64,000 nucleotides of DNA from Chryseobacterium takakiae (lineage in GTDB: Bacteria > Bacteroidota > Bacteroidia > Flavobacteriales > Weeksellaceae). A model generated the notes under the pieces. The model was not told where the DNA came from, searched no databases, and saw only the letters and a program-made list of their open reading frames with translations. The translations under genes were made by a program, and so were the position numbers. Each line of letters opens with the position of its first letter. Positions within the stretch are counted from its first letter, which is position 1. Shown here piece by piece: positions 1-9,061 of this stretch. Where the stretch lies: NCBI RefSeq assembly GCF_900129385.1, contig NZ_FQVO01000015.1, positions 19,288 through 83,287 of the forward strand. The letters are read 5' to 3'.

Positions 1-610
1 AAATGCTTCACATGAACTGCAGACGCCGCTGGCGATCATGAAACAGAAGCTGGATCTGCTGTTACAGAGCGAAGATCTTACAGATATGCAATATGATATT
101 GTGGAAGCCGTGCACAAGGCACTTTTACGCAGTTCAAGAATAAATAAAAACCTTCTGTTACTCGCCAAGATTGATAACAGCCAGTTCAGCAAATCAGAAG
201 ACATTCCTTTAATTGTTCTTGTTCAACAAAGTCTTGAGTTGCTGGATGAGCATTTCCGGGAAAAAGATCTAAGTATTTATCTCGATGTTAGTGCTAAAAT
301 TCATACAACCGGAAACGTTGATTTAACAGAAATACTCATTAATAATCTACTTATTAATGCAATTCGGTATACTCCCAGCCATGGTAATGTATCGGTAATC
401 CTTAATGAAAGAGTTTTAGAAATAACAAATTCCGGTGATCGTGCATTGGACCAACATTTCTTATTTAAAAGGTTTCAAGGCAGTAATGCCCGGGGCGGAA
501 CCGGGTTAGGCCTTGCTATCGTGAAGGAAATTTGTATTTATCAAAATTGGACTATTGACTACCGGTTTGAAAAGGGAAACCACATTTTTACCATCACTCA
601 CAAATTCTAA
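1..610 (+). CDS. Sensor histidine kinase, C-terminal part (cut by window edge)
   Basis: The frame is open from base 2, so the 5' end lies outside the window. The first codons carry the phospho-acceptor H-box (ASHELQTPLA). An N-box (NNLLINAIRYTP) lies near the middle and a G-box (GGTGLGLAIVKEI) near the end, which gives a HisKA dimerisation domain followed by a HATPase_c domain. The protein should autophosphorylate on the His of the H-box and pass the phosphate to a response regulator, probably encoded just upstream and not visible. No sensor domain or membrane segment remains in the visible part. An internal ATG at base 38 lies after the H-box and is not a sensible start. The next gene follows within 50 bp on the same strand. 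Confidence 0.9.
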   Translation, partial: NASHELQTPLAIMKQKLDLLLQSEDLTDMQYDIVEAVHKALLRSSRINKNLLLLAKIDNSQFSKSEDIPLIVLVQQSLELLDEHFREKDLSIYLDVSAKIHTTGNVDLTEILINNLLINAIRYTPSHGNVSVILNERVLEITNSGDRALDQHFLFKRFQGSNARGGTGLGLAIVKEICIYQNWTIDYRFEKGNHIFTITHKF

Positions 611-656
611 ATTAATTCAAAATTGAACCTGTTCTTTGCTTTTAAAAAAGAAGACC

Positions 657-2642
657 ATGGTTGCACAAATAAAGCCCGGCAAATTTTTTCACCAGATTAT
701 TAACGGAAGATTTTCGGCATTTTTTAGTGCTCTGATACTCTATCTCTCCTTATCTTTTGTTATAAGGATTATATTTCTGGTCATGTCTTTCAAGGATATC
801 GATTCAAGCCTCTTGTATATTATAAGGGCATTTTTCACCGGTTTTCTTTTTGATCTTTTAACAGGACTGCTTTACCTATGCATTTATGGGCTCTATTTAT
901 TTCTGGTTCCCGGGAGGTTTATAGGCTCCTTGTTTGATAAAACTGCGACGTATCTTTATTTTTTTCTGTTTTTTATCCTGATGTATTTCAGTCTTTTGGC
1001 TGAAATCCCGTTTTGGGATGAATTTGGGGTAAGATTTAATTTTATTGCTGTTGATTATCTCATTTATACCTATGAAGTAATAGAAAATATTAACCAGTCT
1101 TATCCGTTACCCTTGATTATAATCCTGCTCACAGGACTAGTTGCATCTACATTTTTCCTTTTTGGAAAATTAAAGGCCTTTCAGAGGACTTTTTCCGGTA
1201 AGATTTCTTTTACAGAAAGAATGTTTTACTTTATTCCGATTGGTATCATCACTTTACTTCTTGGCATCTTACTAAGGAACAAGCAGGCTGAATTCAGCAA
1301 CAACCTTGTGATTAATGAACTTGGAAAGAACGGAGCCTTTTCTTTTATTTCGGCCTTCAGATCAAATGAACTGGATTATAACACCTTTTACCCGAAGCTT
1401 CCTGATACAGAAGCCTTTGCATTGGTTAAAAGAAATCTGTTACAGAAGAACCAGACCTACAACTCGTCTGATCCCGCTGACTTCTCAAGATTTACCCGGG
1501 GCGCCGTTGAAAACAAACCCAACATTATCCTGATCGCCATTGAAAGCTTCAGTGCTGATTTTCTTTCTGCATTTGGCAATACGGAAAACCTTACTCCGAA
1601 TTATGACAGACTGGCCCGGGAAAGTATTTTTTTTACCAATCTTTACGCTACCGGTACCAGGACAGTAAGAGGAATGGAAGCCCTCACTTTATGTATACCG
1701 CCAACACCGGGCAACAGCATTGTAAGAAGACCGGATAACGGCAATTTGTTTTCCATTGCCACCGTTTTGAGAGAAAAGAAGTATCATCCTTATTTCATTT
1801 ATGGCGGAGATGGATATTTCGATAATATGAACAATTTTTTTGGCGGACAGGGATTTGATATCGTAGACCGGAACCGTGGAAATCCTCTGTCTGATGATAT
1901 TAAAACTACGAGATTTGCCATCCCTGATAATGAAGTGGGCTTTGAGAACGCCTGGGGTATCTCAGATGAAGACCTGTACAGGCAGTCTTTAAAGTATGCT
2001 GATAAAAGCAGCAGGGAAAGCAGACCCTTTTTCCAGTTTATCATGACAACCTCCAATCACAAACCTTATACCTTTCCTGAAGGAAAGATTGATCTTCCAC
2101 AAGGAGATAGAAATGCAGCCGTAAAGTATACCGACTATGCGCTGGGGAAGTTCATCGCCGATGCAAGACAGAAAGCCTGGTTTAAAAATACGGTTTTTCT
2201 GATCGTTGCAGACCACTGTGCGAGCAGTGCCGGCAAGTGGGAAATCAATATTGCAAGACACCATATTCCTGCCATTATTTACAATAGTGGAGAAAAACCT
2301 GAGCACATTAATAGCCTGGCCTCACAGATTGATCTGATGCCCACCTTATTCGGCTATCTGAACTGGAGCTATACTACCAGTCTTTACGGCAGGGATATTA
2401 ACCTAACTGAGCCGCGGGATCAGAGGGCATTTATCGGGAACTACAGAACTTTAGGCATGCTCAAAGACAATCTCTTTACACAGATTGATGACCGGAAGCG
2501 GGTAAAACAATTTACGGTTTCGGGAGAACAGCAGGCATTATCGGAAGTTAATTACAAAAATGATGATCTCGTAAAAGAAACGATCTCATATTACCAGACT
2601 GCCAGTGAAAGATTTAAAACCGGAAAAATGAAAGAGCATTAA
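657..2642 (+). CDS. LTA synthase-like membrane sulfatase/phosphotransferase
   Basis: About 660 residues with five hydrophobic segments in the first ~230 residues, followed by a large extracytoplasmic alkaline-phosphatase-superfamily domain. The domain opens with KPNIILIAIESFSADFL (metal-binding Glu), has a likely Thr nucleophile in GTRTVRGMEAL, and later a metal-site VADHC and RHHIPAIIY. This is the layout of LtaS/OpgB-type enzymes, which transfer phosphoglycerol or phosphoethanolamine groups to envelope glycans or lipids. The substrate in a Gram-negative flavobacterium cannot be read from sequence. I prefer the ATG at 657 over an in-frame TTG at 636, because the TTG would only add seven Lys-rich residues. 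It is followed by a PAP2 phosphatase, so a lipid or envelope role for the pair is plausible. Confidence 0.88.
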   Translation: MVAQIKPGKFFHQIINGRFSAFFSALILYLSLSFVIRIIFLVMSFKDIDSSLLYIIRAFFTGFLFDLLTGLLYLCIYGLYLFLVPGRFIGSLFDKTATYLYFFLFFILMYFSLLAEIPFWDEFGVRFNFIAVDYLIYTYEVIENINQSYPLPLIIILLTGLVASTFFLFGKLKAFQRTFSGKISFTERMFYFIPIGIITLLLGILLRNKQAEFSNNLVINELGKNGAFSFISAFRSNELDYNTFYPKLPDTEAFALVKRNLLQKNQTYNSSDPADFSRFTRGAVENKPNIILIAIESFSADFLSAFGNTENLTPNYDRLARESIFFTNLYATGTRTVRGMEALTLCIPPTPGNSIVRRPDNGNLFSIATVLREKKYHPYFIYGGDGYFDNMNNFFGGQGFDIVDRNRGNPLSDDIKTTRFAIPDNEVGFENAWGISDEDLYRQSLKYADKSSRESRPFFQFIMTTSNHKPYTFPEGKIDLPQGDRNAAVKYTDYALGKFIADARQKAWFKNTVFLIVADHCASSAGKWEINIARHHIPAIIYNSGEKPEHINSLASQIDLMPTLFGYLNWSYTTSLYGRDINLTEPRDQRAFIGNYRTLGMLKDNLFTQIDDRKRVKQFTVSGEQQALSEVNYKNDDLVKETISYYQTASERFKTGKMKEH

Positions 2643-2710
2643 TCTGCTGTACAGGCTTTTAATAATAGTCAAATCTAAAAACGATTTCTTATCATTAATC
2701 ATTTACATTT

Positions 2711-3499
2711 ATGAAATTTTTATCAGCCCTTTTGGTATTTATAATAAGCTTTCAACAATTATTTGGTCAGGATCTTCAGGATCCTAATAAGAGGCAGGAT
2801 TCAATTCAAGTGTTACATAAGATAAGTTCAAGTCCGGAAGAAGACGGCAGACTCCCTTATAAAAGGCTTATTGTACCTGCGGTCTTAATTTCCTATGGCG
2901 TTGCAAGCTTAAGCATCAAAGATCTTAAGGATCTTAATGAGTCTACCCGGTTTGAAATCAGTGAACACCGGCCAGATCATATCCGGTTGGATAATTATAC
3001 CCAATTTGCACCGGGAGTCCTGGTATATGGATTAAATGCGATTGGCATAGAAGGAAAGCACAACTTAAGAGACCGCAGTATTATTTACGGGACTTCCTTA
3101 CTAATTAGCAGTGCAGTTACCTTTCCTGTAAAGCATATGGTTAAAGAAGAAAGACCCGATGGGTCCAACAGATTATCTTTTCCGTCCGGACATACGGCAA
3201 TGGCATTTGCCTCTGCACAGTTTATGTTCAGGGAATACAAGGATACAAATTTTCTGCTGGGTATTTCAGGGTATTCTTTGGCTATTTTTACAGGTATCTA
3301 TAGAATGCTGAACAATAAGCATTGGTTGGGAGATGTAGTTGCCGGTGCAGGAGTCGGTATTTTATCTACCGAACTTTCATATTGGCTGTACCCCAGGATC
3401 AATACTCTTTTATCCGGAAAAAATAAGAAGGGCCAAACGATGATTATGCCATACTACCAGAAAGGTAATGCAGGAATTGGCTTTGTGAAAAATTTTTAA
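2711..3499 (+). CDS. PAP2-family membrane phosphatase
   Basis: 262 residues with a cleavable signal peptide (hydrophobic core, then FGQ at about residue 20). The three PAP2 phosphatase signatures are present in order: KHMVKEERP (KX6RP-like), PSGHTA, and a third motif with Arg, His and Asp in YRMLNNKHWLGDV. The nucleophilic His is in the third motif. Such enzymes dephosphorylate lipid phosphates or undecaprenyl pyrophosphate on the outer face of the inner membrane. It lies 68 bp after the LtaS-like gene and 10 bp before a TauE-type exporter, so the three are probably cotranscribed. The exact lipid substrate is unknown. Confidence 0.88.
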   Translation: MKFLSALLVFIISFQQLFGQDLQDPNKRQDSIQVLHKISSSPEEDGRLPYKRLIVPAVLISYGVASLSIKDLKDLNESTRFEISEHRPDHIRLDNYTQFAPGVLVYGLNAIGIEGKHNLRDRSIIYGTSLLISSAVTFPVKHMVKEERPDGSNRLSFPSGHTAMAFASAQFMFREYKDTNFLLGISGYSLAIFTGIYRMLNNKHWLGDVVAGAGVGILSTELSYWLYPRINTLLSGKNKKGQTMIMPYYQKGNAGIGFVKNF

Positions 3500-3509
3500 A
3501 AGATTAATT

Positions 3510-4568
3510 ATGCTTTTCAATGTTATTTTGCTGTTTGCAGGAACTATTGCGGCTTTCTGGATCAGCGCCATATGCGGCGGCGGAGCAAGCCTGATCCTGA
3601 TTCCTATTCTCAATTTGCTGCTTCCGGCATCCGTTATCCCATTTTCTCTTACCATAGGAACATTTACCAGCTCTGCTTCCCGAATTGTGGTTTTCCGCAA
3701 ATCTATTAGGTGGAAAATCTTTCTATGGTTCGTTCCCTTTTCTATTCCTGCAGTACTGTTTGGTGCATGGCTTATAAAATTTGTGAATCCAAATTACCTG
3801 CAGATATTCGTCGCGTTTTTTCTGATCCTGAATCTTCCGGAATTATTTAAATCAAAAAAAGCAGTGCAGAAAGAACAAAAAGAATATCCGAAATATGTAT
3901 TGGTTATTATCGGTTTTTGTGCAGGATTCGTATCCGGGATTACCGGTGCGATCGGACTGCTTTTCAATCGTTTTTATCTAAGATTCGGATTAAGCAAAGA
4001 AGAAATTATTGCTACCCGTGCCGCTAATGAAATCTTCCTGCACTTTATTAAGCTTATGATCTATATTGCCATCGGTCTATATTCCTCAACGGCTTTATGG
4101 CTCGGGTTAACAATTGCGGTGGCCGCCTTCATCTCTTCCTACACTGTTAAATACATCCTACCTTATCTTAGCGAATTTTTATTTCGGAAGATTGGTTATG
4201 GGGCAATGGTCGTTTCAGGTGCCATATTGTTAGTAGGAACTACCCAAAAAATTGTTACTCAGGACAAGATATTTTTTACAAATATCAGAAGAAACCATGA
4301 AACGGAATCTATTATTTCCTGGAGGAATACCGATTTTGTCATTGAATTTGCTTTTGATGATGGCTTTGAAGTGGAAAGGCCTATTACATCAAACGAACTT
4401 CCCAGGCATTTAAAGGAGAAGTATGATCAGCTGGAAAACCATTATGACCATATTGCACTTGAAAAAGTCTTTACTGTTTTAAAAGAGCCGGAATACGAAT
4501 TGTATTGCTACAAGTACGGAATTTTATATAAATTTATATGGAGTGGTGAAAAAGATGGTACTAAATGA
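3510..4568 (+). CDS. TSUP (TauE/SafE) family membrane transporter
   Basis: 352 residues. The first ~255 carry seven or eight hydrophobic helices and the Gly-rich family motifs ICGGGAS near the N-terminus and FVSGITGAIG in the repeat half, typical of the sulfite/organosulfonate exporter TauE/SafE family. Residues ~255-352 form a charged, soluble C-terminal extension (EFAFDDGFEVERP and following) that the core family does not need and that could be regulatory. It begins 10 bp after the PAP2 gene. The transported anion cannot be deduced; the family moves sulfite, sulfoacetate and related compounds. Confidence 0.85.
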   Translation: MLFNVILLFAGTIAAFWISAICGGGASLILIPILNLLLPASVIPFSLTIGTFTSSASRIVVFRKSIRWKIFLWFVPFSIPAVLFGAWLIKFVNPNYLQIFVAFFLILNLPELFKSKKAVQKEQKEYPKYVLVIIGFCAGFVSGITGAIGLLFNRFYLRFGLSKEEIIATRAANEIFLHFIKLMIYIAIGLYSSTALWLGLTIAVAAFISSYTVKYILPYLSEFLFRKIGYGAMVVSGAILLVGTTQKIVTQDKIFFTNIRRNHETESIISWRNTDFVIEFAFDDGFEVERPITSNELPRHLKEKYDQLENHYDHIALEKVFTVLKEPEYELYCYKYGILYKFIWSGEKDGTK

Positions 4569-4794
4569 AAGGTTATTGATCACTCTTATTTCTCAATTGT
4601 ACTTTTAGATGTCTGTCAAAATCTCAAAAGATGATAAGAAAAGATTCTAGTTAAAAATTCAAAACTACTTTATAAGAGTGGAAAGATTGATTATTATTTA
4701 TGCTTCCAAATGAAATATCTGATGAAATTGGATTTTATAATCGTTCATAAATATTTTATAAAGCTTAATTGGTAAAAATTGATGACTTACATGA

Positions 4795-5151
4795 CTGAGA
4801 AAGATATTCATTGTTGAAGATGATCAAGGAATCAGGGAAATATTAGAAATCTTTTTGACTTCTGAAAATTATGATGTTGAGTCATTTGGCTCGGTAAGTG
4901 AATTTATTCATAGGGATAGTACAGTGACTCCTGATCTTTATTTGTTTGATGTCATGCTGCCTGATGGCTCGGGCATTGCTCTATGCCAACAAATTAAATG
5001 TAATACACATTATGTAGGCGTTCCTGTAATTATAATGAGTGCTCATGCTCATTTAGGCCATATCAACGATATTTGTCAGCCCGATGATTTTATTTCAAAA
5101 CCTTTCGATATTGAAAATGTACTGGAAAAAATTGAGAACATTTTTATATAA
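4795..5151 (+). CDS. Single-domain response regulator, start apparently frameshifted
   Basis: The product is a CheY-like receiver only: the acidic pocket EDD, the phospho-acceptor Asp in LFDVMLPDG, the Ser of IIMSAHA and the Lys of ISKPF are all visible. The N-terminal strand (RKIFIVEDD) is encoded in frame from about 4798, but the only upstream ATG (4791) is in another frame and hits a stop after eight codons. Removing one base from the GAGAAAG run at 4797-4803 would give a normal start, ATG ACT GAA AAG ATA TTC. So this is either a one-base frameshift, a sequencing error, or a rare CTG start at 4795. A start at the next in-frame codons (4855) would delete the acidic pocket. It may have acted with the GAF kinase encoded convergently downstream. 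Confidence 0.7.
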   Translation: MRKIFIVEDDQGIREILEIFLTSENYDVESFGSVSEFIHRDSTVTPDLYLFDVMLPDGSGIALCQQIKCNTHYVGVPVIIMSAHAHLGHINDICQPDDFISKPFDIENVLEKIENIFI

Positions 5152-5385
5152 CAGGTTAATTCTATCTACTGAATAGTATGATTTGCTTATATAAGACCTT
5201 AATATATTCAGGAATTCTTAATTCATGTTTCGAAATTTAGAGAAATATTTTTTTAAAAGTGTTTCATTTGGGCTATTCTTTTTGATTGAATAGAAAACAT
5301 TATTTTACTTAAGTGCTTTGCTTCATACATGTATATTGATTGTAATTCAAAGATTCTCTTACTTTATTAGATATTGCAAGATATT

Positions 5386-6570
5386 TTATTGATTAAATTG
5401 AAACGTAAAACAAGTTTCTTTATCCGTTGAGTTAACTAAAATCCGGCCATTATGTGCATTGGCTATTTTGCTTGCAATATATAAACCTAAACCAAGTCCC
5501 TCTCTACCTTTATGTACTTTTCCCCTGGAAAAAGGCTTGAATAACTGTTTTTCTGTTTCGGCAGAAATTTTTTCTCCTTTATTGATGACACATAACTCGA
5601 AAAAATTTGATTCGCTTTTTGCAATTACATGAATTGGATATGCTTTTGATCCATGGGTTATGGCATTTCCCAAAAGATTAGAAAATAATTGCGCAATGCG
5701 TTTATAATCTCCATTAATTGGGTAATTTAAATGGAAATCTGTTAATATTTCTCTTTCAGGATGTACTATTTTGAGTTCGGTTATGATCTGATGAAGCGTT
5801 TTTTGAAGATCAGTATCATTCTCATAATTTAATGTAATTCCGCCTCCTAAACGTCCGCTGGCAAAATCAAGGATATTGTCAATTAGGCCCCTCACACGGA
5901 TAGTGGAATCCTGTATAATTTTGGCTAATTTTAGGTTTCTTTCATCTAAAGATGTTCGTAACATCAGCTGCGATGCATTGGAGATCGCATTTACCGGATT
6001 ACGAAGGTCATGTCCCAAAATAGCGATAAACTGCTCTCTTATTTCTGCATTGTTTTGCTCTTCTTCCAATTTAGCCTGTGTCTCGCTTAAGTTTTGAATG
6101 GATTCCAGATGAAATGTAATTAGCTCAGCAAACAGTTTGAACATATCAATAGTCTTCTCGTTATTGATTAGAGCAGGATTAGGGTCGATGGCACACAGTG
6201 TTCCGAAAAAACTTCCGTCTGTAAAAAAAATAGGAATGGAAATATAGCTTTGCAAACCATATATTTTAGGGGTATGGTGATCTGAATACATTTTATCTTT
6301 AGCAACATGATCAATAACAATCTCTTTTTGTTCGTCTCTTACCTGCTGACACAAAGTAGTCTCCACTTTAAGTTCTCCTCCCACTCCAAGTCCGAAATTG
6401 ATTTTATCATTAACTGCACATGCAATCCAGCGGTCTTTTGTAACTCTTGCGACTGCCGCAAAACCCATTCCAGTTGCACTGCAGATCACTTCAAGTATTT
6501 TTTTTATAACAGGAATCCTATTAATTTGTTCTATATCATTTTGGAAATGTATATCTTTTATATCATTCAT
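5386..6570 (-). CDS. GAF-domain cytoplasmic histidine kinase
   Basis: 394 residues with no membrane segments. Residues ~20-165 form a GAF sensory domain (YISIPIFFTDGSFFGTLCAID is typical). A HisKA domain follows with the H-box ILGHDLRNPVNAI, then a HATPase domain with N-box QLFSNLLGNAITHGS and G-box GREGLGLGLYIASKI. It would sense a small ligand or redox/light cue in the cytoplasm and phosphorylate a partner regulator. The receiver-only protein encoded convergently next door is a candidate, although its start looks damaged. The ~235 bp between the two genes show no clear terminator hairpin. Confidence 0.88.
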   Translation of the reverse strand: MNDIKDIHFQNDIEQINRIPVIKKILEVICSATGMGFAAVARVTKDRWIACAVNDKINFGLGVGGELKVETTLCQQVRDEQKEIVIDHVAKDKMYSDHHTPKIYGLQSYISIPIFFTDGSFFGTLCAIDPNPALINNEKTIDMFKLFAELITFHLESIQNLSETQAKLEEEQNNAEIREQFIAILGHDLRNPVNAISNASQLMLRTSLDERNLKLAKIIQDSTIRVRGLIDNILDFASGRLGGGITLNYENDTDLQKTLHQIITELKIVHPEREILTDFHLNYPINGDYKRIAQLFSNLLGNAITHGSKAYPIHVIAKSESNFFELCVINKGEKISAETEKQLFKPFSRGKVHKGREGLGLGLYIASKIANAHNGRILVNSTDKETCFTFQFNQ

Positions 6571-6719
6571 ATAATTGATGGATGTAGTCTTATGCGGCTC
6601 AAATGAGCGTAATTATTTTAATGATTAAAGATATTAAATAATTTAGGGTTATTTGTGATAGTACAAAATATAGATACTAAATTGGTGAGTTATAAAATTC
6701 TCAAAAAAAAATTATAATT

Positions 6720-6863
6720 ATGATAATAGGATTAGATATTGGCGTTTCATCTACGAAAGCCATTGCATTTAACCTGGAAGGTAATGTTTTAGCAACATAC
6801 AGTATATCTTATTTTAAATCTCACAAAACGATAACTAACAATGCTTCCAATAGATATATTTAA
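6720..6863 (+). pseudogene. FGGY-type sugar kinase, N-terminal stub
   Basis: The first ~25 codons (MIIGLDIGVSSTKAIAFNL...) are the phosphate-1 motif of FGGY kinases such as gluconokinase or xylulokinase, which are normally ~500 residues long. Similarity stops after about codon 27 and the frame ends at 6863. Nothing resembling the rest of the kinase follows. The break (about 6800) coincides with a change to strongly AT-rich DNA and accessory genes, so it probably marks one edge of an insertion or deletion. Confidence 0.75.
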
Positions 6864-7506
6864 AATCATAAATTCTGATGAATATAATAATTTAAATAAT
6901 TATTTAATATCAATTGAAAATTTCTTAAATATTGAGTTGAAAAAAATTAGCGATAACCAAGAAAAATTAACAGGAGTGCAAGAAAATGTAGAAAATAATA
7001 ATTATTCGAACGAAATTGAATTGTTTAATGAATGGCGCTATTATTATGGGACAGTATTCACTAGCAATTTTAGGATTACACTTTTAAGTCTAATAATTTC
7101 CTCACTTGAAAATATATTAAAGGATATTTGTTATCAATATAAAATAATTAAATATTCTTCTTTTGATATTAATGACCTAAAAGGAAATAGTGATATTGAA
7201 AAAGCTAAAGTATATCTGACTAAAGTTTCAAATAAAAACATTGGAAAAATTCCTAAATGGTCAGAAATAAATGATTATAAATTTATAAGAAATAAATTTA
7301 TTCATCAAAATGGAAGAGTCTCTAGTAAATCAAGCGATGTGGCTCAACTTAGGACAATTTCAGCTAAATACCAGGGTATCAAACTATTTGAAAAAAATGA
7401 TGAAATAAGAATTTGGATAAGTGATAAAATTTTTTGTAAGAACGCACTAAATGATTCATATAGTTTTATAAGCAACCTCATTGATGCTTTAAGAGATGAT
7501 CAATAA
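6841..7506 (+). CDS. HEPN-like protein, putative RNase
   Basis: 221 residues, cytoplasmic, very AT-rich and Lys/Asn/Ile-rich. The N-terminal ~70 residues are charged and helical, a hydrophobic helix (ITLLSLIISSLENIL) follows, and near residue 155 there is RNKFIH in the context DYKFIRNKFIHQNG. This matches the R-X4-H signature of HEPN-fold RNases, which occur in abortive-infection and toxin-antitoxin systems. Family assignment rests on this one motif and the helical pattern. No adjacent MNT nucleotidyltransferase partner is visible. The gene starts inside the truncated sugar-kinase frame, so it arrived with the DNA that broke that gene. Confidence 0.55.
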   Translation: MLPIDIFKIINSDEYNNLNNYLISIENFLNIELKKISDNQEKLTGVQENVENNNYSNEIELFNEWRYYYGTVFTSNFRITLLSLIISSLENILKDICYQYKIIKYSSFDINDLKGNSDIEKAKVYLTKVSNKNIGKIPKWSEINDYKFIRNKFIHQNGRVSSKSSDVAQLRTISAKYQGIKLFEKNDEIRIWISDKIFCKNALNDSYSFISNLIDALRDDQ

Positions 7507-7599
7507 GTCCTTATAATTGTACATTTCAGAATCAATCAAGTCTAAAATGATTAAAAATTAGATATTTGTAAGGCTTTTTAATAAATATAAGTAATACCC

Positions 7600-7924
7600 A
7601 ATGAAATCATTTTTTATCCCTAATTACACTAAACTTGTTGAGAAAAACTATGAAAATTTAAAAAACTACTTTTTGCATCAACCACGCTATTTTTTCCATT
7701 AACAAGTTTAAGAAATGAGATTTTTACAGAATTTACAGCTTGAATGATTTCAAACGGCAATTTTAGGAACAAATCATTTTTTAGAAAGGATGATAAAGTT
7801 TGCTTTAATTGAAAAACATACTTTGGGCTTAGATTATTCAAACCATGAAACATATAATCAAAAAACTTTAGGAGCTGTTGATTATGATATCCATTTTTTT
7901 GATCCTGTTTTGTGTACTGATTAA
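7600..7924 (+). pseudogene. Decayed coding remnant
   Basis: A short frame beginning ATG AAA TCA TTT at 7600 stops after 34 codons. A further coding-like stretch downstream ends with GLDYSNHETYNQKTLGAVDY before a stop at 7924. The pieces lie in different frames, as in a gene broken by small indels. I do not recognise the family. A 74-codon frame on the opposite strand overlaps it and looks like a shadow. Confidence 0.3.
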
Positions 7925-7958
7925 ATGAGTGAAGAGTATAAACAGTATATGTAATAGT

Positions 7959-7975
7959 TGCTGAATGTTTGGTGT
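7959..7975 (+). repeat. Orphan iteron copy
   Basis: TGCTGAATGTTTGGTGT, the same 17-mer that forms the iteron array behind the rep gene at 34.6 kb, here ~26 kb away in non-coding DNA. It is presumably a binding site for the Rep initiator. Confidence 0.7.
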
Positions 7976-8188
7976 GTTTTGTAAAATTTAGATATACTAA
8001 AAAGTTTCACAAAACGCTTATATGAAATATTAGGAGTAATAATTTTTATTTGATGGTTCAATCAAAGAATAATCATATACTAAAAGAGAATAATCTAAAT
8101 CTTTAAAAGATCTAAAGATCTGCAAGAAAGTTATCATTGTTTGTTTATTTCAATATCCAAAATATATACTTTTCTGTAATATTATTTT

Positions 8189-8205
8189 GCTGAATGTTTG
8201 GAGTG
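8189..8205 (+). repeat. Orphan iteron copy
   Basis: TGCTGAATGTTTGGAGT, one base from the array consensus. A half-site of the recurring palindrome (AGTTATATAACC) follows about 50 bp downstream, ahead of the gene at 8340. The 7507-8339 interval otherwise holds only the decayed remnant and AT-rich DNA. Confidence 0.65.
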
Positions 8206-8339
8206 TTTATAAATAACATTTTTAACTTATTATTTATCAGAAAATATTGATTAAAAAAGTTATATAACCAATATATTCAATTTATTCATTATTCCTTATA
8301 TCATAAAAAGTATATATATTTGATTAAACTTTATAACCG

Positions 8340-8975
8340 ATGAAAAAAATAATTCATATTAGTACAAGACATGAAGAGCTTGGAAACTGTAATTCAGATG
8401 AGTTATGTAAAATAATTTCAATGATCAATCCAGAAGTTATTTTTTTAGAATCTTTAAACAATACTTATTCTGCTTATTCACAAGAGACATTTAAAAATTT
8501 TGGAGTTTATCACAATAAATTAGAAATTCAAGCCCTTCAAAAATACAGTAAAATTGGAACTTTTAATTATGTTCCTGTACTTAAAAATGATATGTTGAAA
8601 GCATTTGATGAGAAATATGCGTTTGTTTGCAGGAATGTAGAATTTCAGAAAATACTTGATCTCTATAACTTGGAAGTTGAAAATGGCGGATTTAAGTTTT
8701 TAAATAGCGAAAATTGTATACAGCTTCATGAAAATATGCGGAAATTTGAAAACAAAATTTTAAATAATTATGAATTGAGTTTAAATGCAGATACAGCTAT
8801 TGATATTTATGAAAACGAAATGCTAAGCAATATTTATCAGTATTGTAAAAACAATCATTTCAACGATGGTATATTTATATGTGGCTCTGCGCATAGGAAG
8901 TCAATTATTGAGAAGACTGTAAATAATTCTCTAAATGAAAAATTTGAAGTTAGATGGGAAACATTGGAATTGTAG
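8340..8975 (+). CDS. Hypothetical cytoplasmic protein, TraB/GumN-like pattern
   Basis: 211 residues without signal peptide or membrane segment. The N-terminus reads IIHISTRHEELGN and is followed by NPEVIFLES; near the C-terminus there is GIFICGSAHRKSI. A strand-His motif at the start plus a Gly-x-x-His motif at the end resembles the TraB/TIKI/EreA-like fold, where such His residues bind metal. The match is weak and a catalytic role is only a guess. The gene is AT-rich and sits between the HEPN-like gene and the mutagenesis cassette, preceded by an iteron copy and a palindromic half-site. Confidence 0.45.
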   Translation: MKKIIHISTRHEELGNCNSDELCKIISMINPEVIFLESLNNTYSAYSQETFKNFGVYHNKLEIQALQKYSKIGTFNYVPVLKNDMLKAFDEKYAFVCRNVEFQKILDLYNLEVENGGFKFLNSENCIQLHENMRKFENKILNNYELSLNADTAIDIYENEMLSNIYQYCKNNHFNDGIFICGSAHRKSIIEKTVNNSLNEKFEVRWETLEL

Positions 8976-9061
8976 ATTTATGGATTCCTATCAGCTTATA
9001 CCCCCAAAACGATAATTATAATTCTAAATAAAATTACACTCACAAAATGATCCGGTTTATT

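Noticed and set aside
4791..4817. Start of a gene at ATG 4791
   Set aside because: The frame ends after eight codons; the receiver is in another frame.
7629..7853. 74-codon minus-strand gene
   Set aside because: It overlaps plus-strand coding-like remnants and looks like their complement.
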